From Psychroflexus planctonicus (GTDB lineage Bacteria > Bacteroidota > Bacteroidia > Flavobacteriales > Flavobacteriaceae), in assembly GCF_014640195.1 (NCBI RefSeq), contig NZ_BMGM01000001.1:124001-188000 (forward strand): DNA of 64,000 nucleotides. The letters are read 5' to 3'. Position numbers and translations under genes: made by a program. Within the stretch, counting starts at the first letter, position 1, and the number at the start of each line of letters is the position of its first letter. Under the pieces are notes generated by a model, which was not told the origin of the DNA, did no database searches, and was given only the letters and a program-made list of their open reading frames with translations. Positions 54,995 through 63,170 of the stretch are shown piece by piece.

Positions 54995-55702
54995 TTATAA
55001 ATTTACTTTGGTTCCAATATTCTCTCCAGAAATTACTTTTTGTAAATTTCCTCTTGTATTCATATCGAATACAATTATGGGTAATTCGTTTTCTTGACTT
55101 AAAGTAAACGCAGTAGTATCCATTACTTTCAAACCTTTTCTGAGTACATCATCAAAAGTAATAAAATCAAATTTAGTTGCTTTTACGTCCTTTTCAGGAT
55201 CTGATGTATAAATTCCATCTACTCGAGTTCCTTTTAAAATAACATCTGCTTCAATTTCAATTGCACGCAGAACGGCTGCAGAATCTGTGGTAAAATAAGG
55301 ATTACCAGTTCCTCCACCAAAAATAACAACTCTTCCTTTCTCAAGATGGCGCATGGCTTTTCTTCTAATAAAAGGCTCTGCAACTTCATTTATTTTAATA
55401 GCAGATTGCAGCCTAGTTTGTATTCCTGCATCTTCACAAGCACTTTGTAAGGCCAAGCCATTAATTACAGTAGCCAACATTCCCATGTGATCGCCTTGTA
55501 CCCGATCCATTCCTTTACTCGCTCCCGCTATACCTCGGAAAATATTACCTCCACCAATTACTATTGCAACTTCAACACCTTGATCTACAATCGATTTTAT
55601 TTCGCTTGCATACTCTGCTAAACGTTCTGGATCTATCCCATAACTTCGATTTCCCATTAAGGCTTCACCAGATAGTTTCAATAATATTCGTTTGTATTGC
55701 AT
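54995..55702 (-). CDS. pyrH: UMP kinase
   Basis: Phosphorylates UMP to UDP. The 235-residue amino-acid-kinase-fold protein shows [14 protein letters not shown] at the start, [13 protein letters not shown] (phosphate loop, near 44), [16 protein letters not shown] near 133 and [15 protein letters not shown]. Its own promoter box lies upstream (55720-55727), and the terminator behind tsf separates it from the ribosomal genes. Confidence 0.97.
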   Translation of the reverse strand: MQYKRILLKLSGEALMGNRSYGIDPERLAEYASEIKSIVDQGVEVAIVIGGGNIFRGIAGASKGMDRVQGDHMGMLATVINGLALQSACEDAGIQTRLQSAIKINEVAEPFIRRKAMRHLEKGRVVIFGGGTGNPYFTTDSAAVLRAIEIEADVILKGTRVDGIYTSDPEKDVKATKFDFITFDDVLRKGLKVMDTTAFTLSQENELPIIVFDMNTRGNLQKVISGENIGTKVNL

Positions 55703-55719
55703 AAATTGGAATTTGTTTG

Positions 55720-55755
55720 CAAAAGTACATTATTTTTTAATATTGAAATCATCAA
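55720..55755 (-). promoter_or_regulatory. pyrH promoter
   Basis: On the minus strand TACTTTTG (55720-55727) fits TAnnTTTG, with TTG (55753-55755) upstream at a slightly long spacing of 25. The rest of the 328-bp gap to tsf holds only the tsf terminator. Confidence 0.5.
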
Positions 55756-55978
55756 ATAAAGCATAGATATTTCTTATAAAATTTCACAAAACTAAATAAG
55801 GTAAATATAAGGTCTCATTGTTTTTATTAAGTTAGAAATATGTTCATTCACTCAAAAATGATTAATTGTTTCATCTCTTTTGCTCATGCAATTTAGCCAC
55901 ACTAAAACTACTTGATTGCCTATTACTAATTTGATTGAAATCGTAAGTTTTTCAATATTTCTTAAAATTTAAATCAAT

Positions 55979-56007
55979 AAAAAAACCGCTTCAAATTGAA
56001 GCGGTTT
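55979..56007 (-). terminator. Intrinsic terminator after tsf
   Basis: Stem AAACCGCTTC (minus-strand reading, arms 55998-56007 and 55983-55992) with a 5-base loop, followed by seven Ts (55979-55985 as As on plus). Confidence 0.92.
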
Positions 56008-56030
56008 CACATATATAACTCAATTAAAAA

Positions 56031-56858
56031 TTAACCTAGTGCTACTCTTTCAAAAGCAGTAATTTCAACATCTTTACCAAGTGTATTTTGCACATGGTCT
56101 GATACGCTTATTTTACTATCTTTAATGAAAGCTTGATGCACTAATGTATTGTCTTTAAAGAATCGCTGAATTTTTCCTTTTACAATTTTATCCAACATAT
56201 TTTCAGGCTTACCTTCTTGACGTAATTGGTCTTTAGCAATCTCTGTTTCGCGCTCAATGGTTTCGGTATCTACACCATCTTCATTTAAAGCAACTGGATT
56301 CATTGCTGCTGCTTGCATAGAAACTTCTTTTGCTACTTCTTCTGCTCCGTCTGCAGATTTAGACAAACCAGTTAAAACCCCAATTTTATTACCTGCATGA
56401 ATGTATGAACCAACAAATGGAGCTTCTAGAGTTCTAAAATCGCCTATTTCGATTTTTTCGCCAATAACACCAGTTTGTTCAGTTAGTTTTTCTTCTACGC
56501 TAATACCCTTATAATCTTGCTTTAGTAATTCTTCTTTTGAAGATACCGATAAAGCTAAATCTGCAAAATCATTTGCCATTTTAACAAAGTCGTCATTTTT
56601 AGCAACGAAATCTGTTTCACAATTTAGGGAAACAATCACCCCTTTGTTAGCTTCAGCATTTACTTTGGCAATTACAGCACCTTCGCTAGACTCTCTGTCT
56701 GCTCTTTTAGCAGCCACTTTTTGTCCTTTTTTACGAAGCACTTCTATCGCCTTGTCAAAATCGCCTTCGGCTTCTACAAGTGCTTTTTTGCAGTCCATCA
56801 TACCTGCACCTGTACTTTTTCTTAATTTGTTTACTTCTGCAGCAGTTATTTTAGCCAT
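56031..56858 (-). CDS. tsf: Elongation factor Ts
   Basis: Nucleotide exchange factor for EF-Tu. The 275-residue protein has the N-terminal UBA-like domain with VNKLRKSTGAGMMDCKKAL, the EF-Tu contact TDFVAKNDDF near residue 82, and the C-terminal LVHQAFIKDSKISV. It lies 67 bp after rpsB, as in most bacteria, with a hairpin in the gap. Confidence 0.97.
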   Translation of the reverse strand: MAKITAAEVNKLRKSTGAGMMDCKKALVEAEGDFDKAIEVLRKKGQKVAAKRADRESSEGAVIAKVNAEANKGVIVSLNCETDFVAKNDDFVKMANDFADLALSVSSKEELLKQDYKGISVEEKLTEQTGVIGEKIEIGDFRTLEAPFVGSYIHAGNKIGVLTGLSKSADGAEEVAKEVSMQAAAMNPVALNEDGVDTETIERETEIAKDQLRQEGKPENMLDKIVKGKIQRFFKDNTLVHQAFIKDSKISVSDHVQNTLGKDVEITAFERVALG

Positions 56859-56875
56859 AATTCTATTTTTTAAGA

Positions 56876-56902
56876 AAGTCGCTTAGTAAAACTAAACGAC
56901 TT
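56876..56902 (-). other. Hairpin between rpsB and tsf
   Basis: Minus-strand AAGTCGTTTAG (56892-56902) pairs CTAAGCGACTT (56876-56886), one G-T pair, loop TTTTA. No clean T-run follows, so partial termination or RNA processing between the two genes is more likely than full termination. Confidence 0.5.
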
Positions 56903-56925
56903 GAAGTATTTTTATTTGTTTAAAA

Positions 56926-57810
56926 TTATTCTGATTTAGCAGACTCTTCTTTAGAAGCTTTTGCATCTTCAGCTTTAGCTGCCTTTTCAGGAGTTGCTTT
57001 TGCTTCTGCTTTAGGCGTTTTTGCTTCGTCTGCTTCTTTAGCTTCTTTTACTTCTTGAGCTTTTTCTGCTTTCTTAGTTTCTTTAGCATCTTTTGCTTCT
57101 GCTTTCTCCTTTTTTTCTTCTTTACGAGAAGTAATTCCATCTATAATAGCATCGGCAACATAGCTTACTACTTTTTCAATAGACTTAGAAGCATCATCGT
57201 TAGAAGGAATTGCATAATCTACTTCACGTGGATCTGAATTGGTGTCTACCATTGCAAAGATAGGAATGTTTAATTTGTGTGCTTCTTTAACTGCAATGTG
57301 TTCACGCATGGTATCCACAACAAAAATTGCACCTGGAAGTCTAGTCATGTCGGAGATAGAACCTAAGTTTTTTTCCAACTTTGCTTTCATACGGTCAACT
57401 TGTAAACGTTCTTTTTTAGAAAGTGAATTAAAAGTTCCATCTTTCTTCATGCGGTCTACTGCAGCCATTTTCTTAACCGATTTTCTAATGGTTACGAAGT
57501 TGGTTAACATACCACCAGGCCAACGCTCAGTAATATAAGGCATGTCAGCACGCTCAGCTTGTTGAGATACAATTTCTTTTGCTTGTTTTTTGGTAGCAAC
57601 AAAAAGGATTTTTCTGCCACTTGCAGCAATCTTGGCTAAAGCAGTTCCTGCTTCTTCCATTTTTGCTACGGTTTTGTATAAGTTGATAATATGAATTCCG
57701 TTACGCTCCATGTAAACGTAAGGTGCCATATTTGGATTCCATCTTCTAGTCAGGTGACCAAAATGAACTCCAGAATCAAGTAATTCTTTTACTTCTATTT
57801 GTTTTGCCAT
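56926..57810 (-). CDS. rpsB: 30S ribosomal protein S2 with charged C-terminal tail
   Basis: The S2 core occupies residues 1-225: [18 protein letters not shown] at the start, [16 protein letters not shown] in the middle and [19 protein letters not shown] later. A tail of about 65 residues built almost wholly from Lys, Glu, Ala and Asp ([20 protein letters not shown] and on) follows; such tails occur in Bacteroidota S2 proteins and are probably disordered. Followed by tsf. Confidence 0.96.
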   Translation of the reverse strand: MAKQIEVKELLDSGVHFGHLTRRWNPNMAPYVYMERNGIHIINLYKTVAKMEEAGTALAKIAASGRKILFVATKKQAKEIVSQQAERADMPYITERWPGGMLTNFVTIRKSVKKMAAVDRMKKDGTFNSLSKKERLQVDRMKAKLEKNLGSISDMTRLPGAIFVVDTMREHIAVKEAHKLNIPIFAMVDTNSDPREVDYAIPSNDDASKSIEKVVSYVADAIIDGITSRKEEKKEKAEAKDAKETKKAEKAQEVKEAKEADEAKTPKAEAKATPEKAAKAEDAKASKEESAKSE

Positions 57811-57843
57811 TTTTTGTAATAGTTTACGTTCTGTTGAGATAGC

Positions 57844-57880
57844 AATAAATAAGTGGCAATAAAAATTGGCCTTATTTATT
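57844..57880 (-). promoter_or_regulatory. Hairpin in the rpsB leader
   Basis: Arms AATAAATAAG (57844-57853) and CTTATTTATT (57871-57880) form a perfect 10-bp stem, 34 bases upstream of the rpsB start, with partial inner pairing GGCC/GGC. A second palindrome TTTCGCTT-A-AAGCGAAA lies at 57898-57914, nearer rpsI. Candidate S2 autoregulatory or processing structures. Confidence 0.45.
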
Positions 57881-57998
57881 TAGATGCTAAACTAACTTTT
57901 CGCTTAAAGCGAAATTGAACAGCTGTTTTTTAATAATTTTTGAACTTTTCAAAAAGACCACGAGAGCCTTGATGACATCTTCAATTGAATTGAAAATA

Positions 57999-58385
57999 TT
58001 AACGTTTTGAGAATTGAAATTTCTTTCTCGCTTTCTTCTGACCAAATTTCTTACGTTCAACCATTCTTGGGTCTCTAGTAAGTAATCCTTCTGGTTTCAG
58101 CGCGCCTCTATGCTCAATATCAATGTGGCATAAAGCTCTAGAAATTGCTAAACGAATTGCTTCAGCTTGACCAGTTATCCCGCCGCCGAATACATTTACA
58201 TTTACATTGTAACTTCCTTCGGTACCTGTAAGTAAGAAAGGCTGATTTACTTTATACACTAATTGTGCAGTTGTAAAATAGTCTTTTGCTTCTTTACCAT
58301 TTACCTTTACTTCACCTTTACCATCTGAAAGATAAATACGAGCTACGGCTGTTTTTCTACGACCTATCTTGTGAATTGTTTCCAT
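57999..58385 (-). CDS. rpsI: 30S ribosomal protein S9
   Basis: S9 sits in the 30S head; its C-terminal tail reaches the P-site tRNA. The 128-residue protein carries HKIGRRKTAVARIYLSDG at the start, GGGITGQAEAIRLAISRAL and the basic end RKKFGQKKARKKFQFSKR typical of Bacteroidota. The ATG follows the rplM stop with no gap. Confidence 0.97.
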   Translation of the reverse strand: METIHKIGRRKTAVARIYLSDGKGEVKVNGKEAKDYFTTAQLVYKVNQPFLLTGTEGSYNVNVNVFGGGITGQAEAIRLAISRALCHIDIEHRGALKPEGLLTRDPRMVERKKFGQKKARKKFQFSKR

Positions 58386-58841
58386 TTACACGAGTTCGTT
58401 TAAATTAATGTTTTTGGGTTTCTGAGCATCTAATCCGTGCTCTTCCCCAACTACTACTCTCAAATTTCTGAATAAAGCAGCTCCTAATTTGTTTTTAGGT
58501 AACATGCCTTTAACTGATTTTTCTACAAGACGCTCTGGTCCTTTTCCGAACATTTCAGTTGCATTCATACTTCTTTGCCCACCTGGGTAACCTGTGTAAC
58601 GCAAATATTCTTTGTCGTCCCATTTTTTTCCCGTCAAGTTGATTTTCTCTGCATTGATAACAATTACGTTATCTCCACAATCTACGTGAGGTGTAAAATT
58701 TGGCTTGTGTTTACCACGAAGAAATTTGGCTACAACAGAAGAAAGACGTCCTAGAGACTGTCCTTCTGCATCTACTAACAACCATTCTTTTTCTACGGTT
58801 TTTTTGTTAGCTGATACCGTTTTGTAACTTAATGTATCCAC
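58386..58841 (-). CDS. rplM: 50S ribosomal protein L13
   Basis: L13 is an early 50S assembly protein. The 151-residue protein has EWLLVDAEGQSLGRLSSVVA, GDNVIVINAEKINLTGKKW and the signature segment VEKSVKGMLPKNKLG. The start is GTG at 58841 (no suitable ATG), giving the usual N-terminus DTLSYKTVSANK. First gene of the rplM-rpsI unit. Confidence 0.96.
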   Translation of the reverse strand: MDTLSYKTVSANKKTVEKEWLLVDAEGQSLGRLSSVVAKFLRGKHKPNFTPHVDCGDNVIVINAEKINLTGKKWDDKEYLRYTGYPGGQRSMNATEMFGKGPERLVEKSVKGMLPKNKLGAALFRNLRVVVGEEHGLDAQKPKNINLNELV

Positions 58842-58892
58842 ACTTTTAAATTTACTAATTAAACATTCCTTTCCTAAAAAATTTTAGGAGTG

Positions 58893-58922
58893 CAAATGTA
58901 CAATTAATAATTTTAAATTCAA
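58893..58922 (-). promoter_or_regulatory. rplM promoter
   Basis: Minus-strand TTG (58920-58922), 19 bases, TACATTTG (58893-58900): a full match to the Bacteroidota promoter pattern. A small palindrome CCTAAAAAATTTTAGG (58873-58888) lies at the expected RNA start. Confidence 0.8.
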
Positions 58923-59211
58923 GTTGTTGTTTGTAATAATTTAAATTGCTCGTAATCAAAGTTAAACATCTATTGTTTAAGATCTGAAAAATCAGCTACC
59001 TTAAGCATTTTAAAGCTTAATAAAATTAGTACTGCTCTAACAACTACAAATTTAACAAGCTTTGATATCACTTTCGGAATTTTCTCTGAATTTTGTTTTT
59101 TGAAGTGGATAAAAATTCAAATTGAGAACAAAATTCTACAAAAAATAATAAAATATATTTTTGCTTCGTATTAAGTTCATTTACTTTTATATTTTTACCA
59201 AAACAAAATAA
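58923..59211. other. Intergenic region before ftsX, no gene
   Basis: AT-rich spacer between the divergent rplM promoter and ftsX. No ORF, repeat or clear ftsX promoter element was recognised apart from TATATTTTT (59190-59198), a loose match to the -7 box. Confidence 0.4.
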
Positions 59212-60090
59212 ATGTCTTCATCTTTTGAACGATACCAACGCAGAAGGCTAATTTCTTCTTATTTTTCAGTAGTAATTAGCATAGCGCTTGTTTTATTTAT
59301 ACTTGGCGGACTTGGTTTGCTTGTTTTAAACACCAAGAAAGTTGCTGATTATTTTAAAGAGCAAGTAGCGCTTAGCGTATTTTTTCACGATACCGCTAAA
59401 GAAACTGAAATTGAAGAACTGAAAAAAAGTTTATCCTTATCCGACTATACCAAAAGCGCAAAATTCATATCTAAAGATGAAGCAGCAGAAATTTACAAAA
59501 AAGAAATAGGTGAAGATTTTATGGATTTCCTAGGATACAATCCGCTTCAAAACAGCATTGATGTATATTTTAATGCAGATTATGTTACTGAAGTCCAACT
59601 TGCCGAAATAAAACGAGACTTATTAGAAAACGATTATATCGATAAAGTGGTTTACGACAAACCTTTAATTGCCTTATTAAACGACAATATTAAAAAACTG
59701 AGTTTTTGGATTCTTATTATATGTGGCATTTTCACTTTTATTGCCGTTTTACTCATTAATAGCTCTATACGTTTATCGGTGTATTCCAAACGTTTCATAA
59801 TAAAAACCATGCAAATGGTGGGCGCTACCAAAGGATTTATTCGAAGACCTTTTATATGGAAAAGCATTAAATTAGGAATTATTGGATCTATACTTTCACT
59901 TATAGGTATGGCGGTTTTACTGTATTACTTAAATGAATCTTTTCCCGATTTAAACTTATTGAAAGACGAACTTTTAGTCGCTTCGGTATTTATTGGCATT
60001 TTTGTACTCGGGATCCTAATTACGTGGATCAGCACCTTTTTTGCCACCCAACGTTTCTTAAATTTAAAAACAGATGAACTCTACTACTAA
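59212..60090 (+). CDS. ftsX: Cell division protein FtsX
   Basis: Permease-like partner of FtsE, coupling the divisome to cell-wall hydrolases. The 292-residue protein has helix 1 (VVISIALVLFILGGLGLLVL, about 22-41), a periplasmic domain (45-165) with IEELKKSLSLSDYTKSAKFISKDEA-type region, and three further helices. It overlaps the DUF3098 gene by 17 bp, the usual Bacteroidota arrangement. Confidence 0.95.
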   Translation: MSSSFERYQRRRLISSYFSVVISIALVLFILGGLGLLVLNTKKVADYFKEQVALSVFFHDTAKETEIEELKKSLSLSDYTKSAKFISKDEAAEIYKKEIGEDFMDFLGYNPLQNSIDVYFNADYVTEVQLAEIKRDLLENDYIDKVVYDKPLIALLNDNIKKLSFWILIICGIFTFIAVLLINSSIRLSVYSKRFIIKTMQMVGATKGFIRRPFIWKSIKLGIIGSILSLIGMAVLLYYLNESFPDLNLLKDELLVASVFIGIFVLGILITWISTFFATQRFLNLKTDELYY

Positions 60091-60355
60091 ACATAAAAAG
60101 CAAACTGCTACATCATCAAAAAACCAGGTTCAAAACGAATTTATTTTCGAAAAGAAAAATTACGTTTTTATGTTGATTGGTCTAGGTATTATTTCGCTTG
60201 GATTTATTTTAATGACTGGTGGCGGAAGCGATGATCCCAATGTTTTTAATCCTGAAATTTTTAGCTGGAGAAGAATTCGCCTAGCACCCACTTTAGTCAT
60301 CATTGGTTTTGCAATTGAAGCTTACGCCATACTGCTGAATCCGCACAAAAAATAA
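60074..60355 (+). CDS. DUF3098 membrane protein
   Basis: A 93-residue protein with two transmembrane helices (VFMLIGLGIISLGFILMTGG and LAPTLVIIGFAIEAYAILL) separated by the family signature SDDPNVFNPEIFSWRRIRLAP. Function unknown; it is always found behind ftsX in Bacteroidota, and here too starts inside the end of ftsX. In many relatives uppP follows it; here truB follows directly. Confidence 0.93.
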   Translation: MNSTTKHKKQTATSSKNQVQNEFIFEKKNYVFMLIGLGIISLGFILMTGGGSDDPNVFNPEIFSWRRIRLAPTLVIIGFAIEAYAILLNPHKK

Positions 60356-60370
60356 TTTTACAACAGCTAT

Positions 60371-61072
60371 ATGAAGCTTGCTTCAACCTTAGAAGAATTT
60401 CAGAAAGGACAAGTTTTACTTTTTGATAAACCCTTGCATTGGACGTCTTTTCAATTGGTGAATAAAGTGCGGTGGCTCATCAAAAAACAATTTCAGATCA
60501 AAAAATTGAAAGTAGGTCACGCAGGAACTTTAGATCCGTTAGCGACGGGGTTAGTGATTATTTGTACCGGGAAAATGACCAAACAAATTGAAAGTTTCAT
60601 GGGGCAAACCAAAATCTACACGGGTGAAATTACCTTAGGCACCACGACTCCGTCCTACGATCTGGAAACTGAAATAGACCAAACTTTCGATATATCGCAT
60701 CTAACGGAAGAATTGTTACACAAAACCACAGCTCAATTTATTGGCGAAATCGATCAACAACCCCCTATTTTTTCAGCTTTAAAAAAGGAAGGAAAACGCT
60801 TGTACGAATATGCCCGAAAAGGGGAAGAAGTTGACATTCCCACTCGAAAAGTGCATATTGAAGATTTTGAAATCACTAAGATTCAGCTTCCAAAAATTGA
60901 ATTTCAAGTGGTTTGCAGCAAAGGCACTTACATTAGAAGCTTAGCGCATGATTTTGGAAAAGCTCTGAATGCAGGCGCACATCTTTCCGCATTACGAAGA
61001 ACTGCAATTGGCGAATTTAAAGTTGAAGATGCCTTGAATTTAGAACAATTTCAGGAAGATTTGACGATGTAA
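60371..61072 (+). CDS. truB: tRNA pseudouridine-55 synthase TruB
   Basis: Modifies U55 in the T-loop of nearly all tRNAs. The 233-residue protein has the catalytic-Asp motif VGHAGTLDPLATGLVI (Asp near residue 55), LGTTTPSYDLETE, QQPPIFSALKKEGKRLYEYAR and CSKGTYIRSLAHDFG. No PUA domain follows, usual for Bacteroidota. Confidence 0.97.
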   Translation: MKLASTLEEFQKGQVLLFDKPLHWTSFQLVNKVRWLIKKQFQIKKLKVGHAGTLDPLATGLVIICTGKMTKQIESFMGQTKIYTGEITLGTTTPSYDLETEIDQTFDISHLTEELLHKTTAQFIGEIDQQPPIFSALKKEGKRLYEYARKGEEVDIPTRKVHIEDFEITKIQLPKIEFQVVCSKGTYIRSLAHDFGKALNAGAHLSALRRTAIGEFKVEDALNLEQFQEDLTM

Positions 61073-61166
61073 AGCAATTGGCTTAAAAGTCAATACTTAT
61101 TCAAAATTGCCTACCTTAGTGTAAGTAAATTAATGGGTTTTCGACCTTAACTAAAAACAATCTCTT

Positions 61167-62471
61167 TTGGAGCAAGAACACATTGTCATTATAGGAAATG
61201 GCATCGCAGGAGTCACAGCAGCTCGGCATATTCGGAAAAATTCAGATAAACGAATTACAATCATTTCTGCTGAAGCGGAACATTTTTTTTCGCGCACTGC
61301 TTTGATGTATGTGTACATGGGACACATGAAATGGAATCACTTAAAGCCTTACGAAGATGATTTTTGGAAAAAAAACAGGATCGAATTAAAGCAAGCTTAT
61401 GTGGAAGAAATTCAGCCAGAAAACAAGCGATTATTGTTCGCTTCTGGTGAAACATTCGCATACGATAAGCTGGTGATTGCAACGGGCTCAATACCCAATA
61501 AATTTGGTTGGCCAGGTCAAGATTTGCCTCAAGTACAAGGTTTATATTCCAAACAAGACTTAGAGAAGTTAGAACAAAATGCACCCAATAATCAAGTTTG
61601 TAAACACGCCGTAATTGTAGGCGGTGGACTAATTGGTATTGAGTTAGCCGAAATGCTTAACACGCGAAATATTCCTGTTACTTTTTTGGTAAGGGAAGAA
61701 AGCTTTTGGCACAATGTTTTGCCATTAGAAGAATCGCAACTACTCAATAAACACATTGTAGAACACGGCATCGATTTGCGTTTACAGACCAATTTAAAAT
61801 CCATTGAAGCTGATGAAAATGGAAATGTAAAATCGGTTATTTTAGCTGAGACAGAAGAAGAAATCCCTTGCAATATTGTGGGATTAACCGCTGGCGTTTC
61901 ACCGAATATTGATATTGTAAAAAATTCTCCTATTGAAACAAATCGTGGAGTTTTAGTCAATCGAGATTTACAAACCAATATCCAAAACATTTATGCCATT
62001 GGCGATTGTGCCGAACAACGAGAAGCCATCGGAAATCGACCGCCTATAGAGGCTGTTTGGTACACCGGCAGAATGATGGGTGAAACCTTAGCCCAAACTT
62101 TAACAGGAAACCCAAGAAGCTATAATCCCGGAAATTGGTTTAATTCTGCGAAGTTTTTTGATATTGAATACCAAACCTACGGTTGGGTTTTTCCGAAACC
62201 AAAAGATGGGCATTCCGATTTGTATTGGGAACATGAAGATGCAAAAAAATGCATTCATATTCATTTTGAAACCAAATCTAGAAAATTTTTAGGCATCAAC
62301 ACGTTTGGTATTCGCTTACGGCACGAAGTTTTTGACCGATGGTTAACCCAAGAAGCCAGCGTTGATGAAGTAATTAAAAATTTAAAACAAGCCAACTTTG
62401 ATCCTGAATTTTTTAGGCGATATGAAAATGAGATATTTGATGTTTTTAAGAGAGAGTTTGTTGGAGTTTAA
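61167..62471 (+). CDS. FAD-dependent NAD(P)H oxidoreductase
   Basis: A 434-residue pyridine nucleotide-disulfide/rubredoxin-reductase-like flavoprotein. FAD motif IIGNGIAGVTAARHI at the start, NAD(P) motif VIVGGGLIGIELAEM near residue 151, and the second FAD motif NIYAIGDCAEQ near 274. TTG at 61167 is the start: an in-frame TAA lies 8 codons or fewer upstream with no ATG between. The partial Fe-S membrane protein downstream (63171) may be its electron partner; the transposase lies between them. Confidence 0.9.
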   Translation: MEQEHIVIIGNGIAGVTAARHIRKNSDKRITIISAEAEHFFSRTALMYVYMGHMKWNHLKPYEDDFWKKNRIELKQAYVEEIQPENKRLLFASGETFAYDKLVIATGSIPNKFGWPGQDLPQVQGLYSKQDLEKLEQNAPNNQVCKHAVIVGGGLIGIELAEMLNTRNIPVTFLVREESFWHNVLPLEESQLLNKHIVEHGIDLRLQTNLKSIEADENGNVKSVILAETEEEIPCNIVGLTAGVSPNIDIVKNSPIETNRGVLVNRDLQTNIQNIYAIGDCAEQREAIGNRPPIEAVWYTGRMMGETLAQTLTGNPRSYNPGNWFNSAKFFDIEYQTYGWVFPKPKDGHSDLYWEHEDAKKCIHIHFETKSRKFLGINTFGIRLRHEVFDRWLTQEASVDEVIKNLKQANFDPEFFRRYENEIFDVFKREFVGV

Positions 62472-62475
62472 AATC

Positions 62476-62508
62476 AGACCTCACAGGTCTTTGAGACCTG
62501 TGAGGTCT
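62476..62508. repeat. REP-like palindrome upstream of the transposase
   Basis: Perfect 15-bp arms AGACCTCACAGGTCT (62476-62490) and AGACCTGTGAGGTCT (62494-62508), loop TTG. Each arm is itself nearly self-complementary (AGACCT-CAC-AGGTCT). It starts 5 bp after the oxidoreductase stop and ends 38 bp before the transposase start. Confidence 0.92.
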
Positions 62509-62546
62509 CTATTAATGCAACACATATAAGATAAAAACAAGAACAC

Positions 62547-63104
62547 ATGAAATACGAACCTTTAACATCCGATCATTTTTATCACATTTACAATTGTGGA
62601 AACAACAAGGAGAACATTTATATTGAAGAAAGAAATTATAGTTATTTCTTGAAGTTATTAAAAAAATACATCCTACCGATAGGTTATATTTGGTCGTATT
62701 GTTTATTAAAAAATCATTTTCATTTATTGATTAAAACAAAGGAAAACCTAAACGAAAAAGATAACTCCCAAGCTTTTTCCAACCTATTTAATGCCTACAC
62801 AAAAGCCATTAATAAATCATATAATAGAACAGGGAGTTTGTTTAGAGATCGGTTTTCAAGAATTAAAATTCACGATGAAGTGTATTTAAAAAAAGTAATT
62901 GTTTACATAAATGCGAACGCCGTTCATCATGGTTTTGTAGACAAAGTTGAAGACTATAAACATTGCTCCTATTTAGCATTGATTTCTAATAAACAAACAC
63001 TTTTAGAAAGAGATGAAGTCATTGAACTTTTTGATGATAATGAAAATTTCAAATTCGTATTGAAACAAAAGCAAGAGATCATTGAAGAATTAGCTCTCGA
63101 GTAA
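62547..63104 (+). CDS. REP-associated Y1 (HUH) transposase
   Basis: A 185-residue single-strand DNA transposase of the IS200/IS605-like, REP-associated kind. The HUH motif is in LKNHFHLLIKTKEN (near residue 52), and the catalytic Tyr helix is YLKKVIVYINANAVHHG (near 112). Also typical are DHFYHIYNCGNNKENIY at the start and GSLFRDRFSR. It is full-length and flanked closely on both sides by related palindromes, the natural substrates of such enzymes. Confidence 0.92.
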   Translation: MKYEPLTSDHFYHIYNCGNNKENIYIEERNYSYFLKLLKKYILPIGYIWSYCLLKNHFHLLIKTKENLNEKDNSQAFSNLFNAYTKAINKSYNRTGSLFRDRFSRIKIHDEVYLKKVIVYINANAVHHGFVDKVEDYKHCSYLALISNKQTLLERDEVIELFDDNENFKFVLKQKQEIIEELALE

Positions 63105-63111
63105 AATAAAA

Positions 63112-63156
63112 AGACCTCACAGGTTTTAATCCCGAACCGTCGGGACTGTGAGGTCT
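63112..63156. repeat. REP-like palindrome downstream of the transposase, carrying a nested palindrome
   Basis: Outer arms AGACCTCACAG (63112-63122) and CTGTGAGGTCT (63146-63156) match the first 11 bases of the upstream copy. The loop holds a different palindrome, TCCCGA-ACCG-TCGGGA (63130-63145). Followed by an A-run, so it could also end transcripts from the minus strand. Confidence 0.9.
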
Positions 63157-63170
63157 AAAAAAATTAGACA

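Noticed and set aside
57055-57237. Phe/Ser-rich plus-strand frame opposite rpsB
   Set aside because: Antisense of the Lys/Glu/Ala tail of S2; low-complexity artefact.
61592-61990. 132-residue minus-strand frame opposite the FAD oxidoreductase
   Set aside because: Antisense shadow of a gene with intact FAD/NAD motifs; no family resemblance.
62476-63156. CRISPR-like repeats around the transposase
   Set aside because: Only two palindromic copies separated by a gene; no spacer array, no cas genes.
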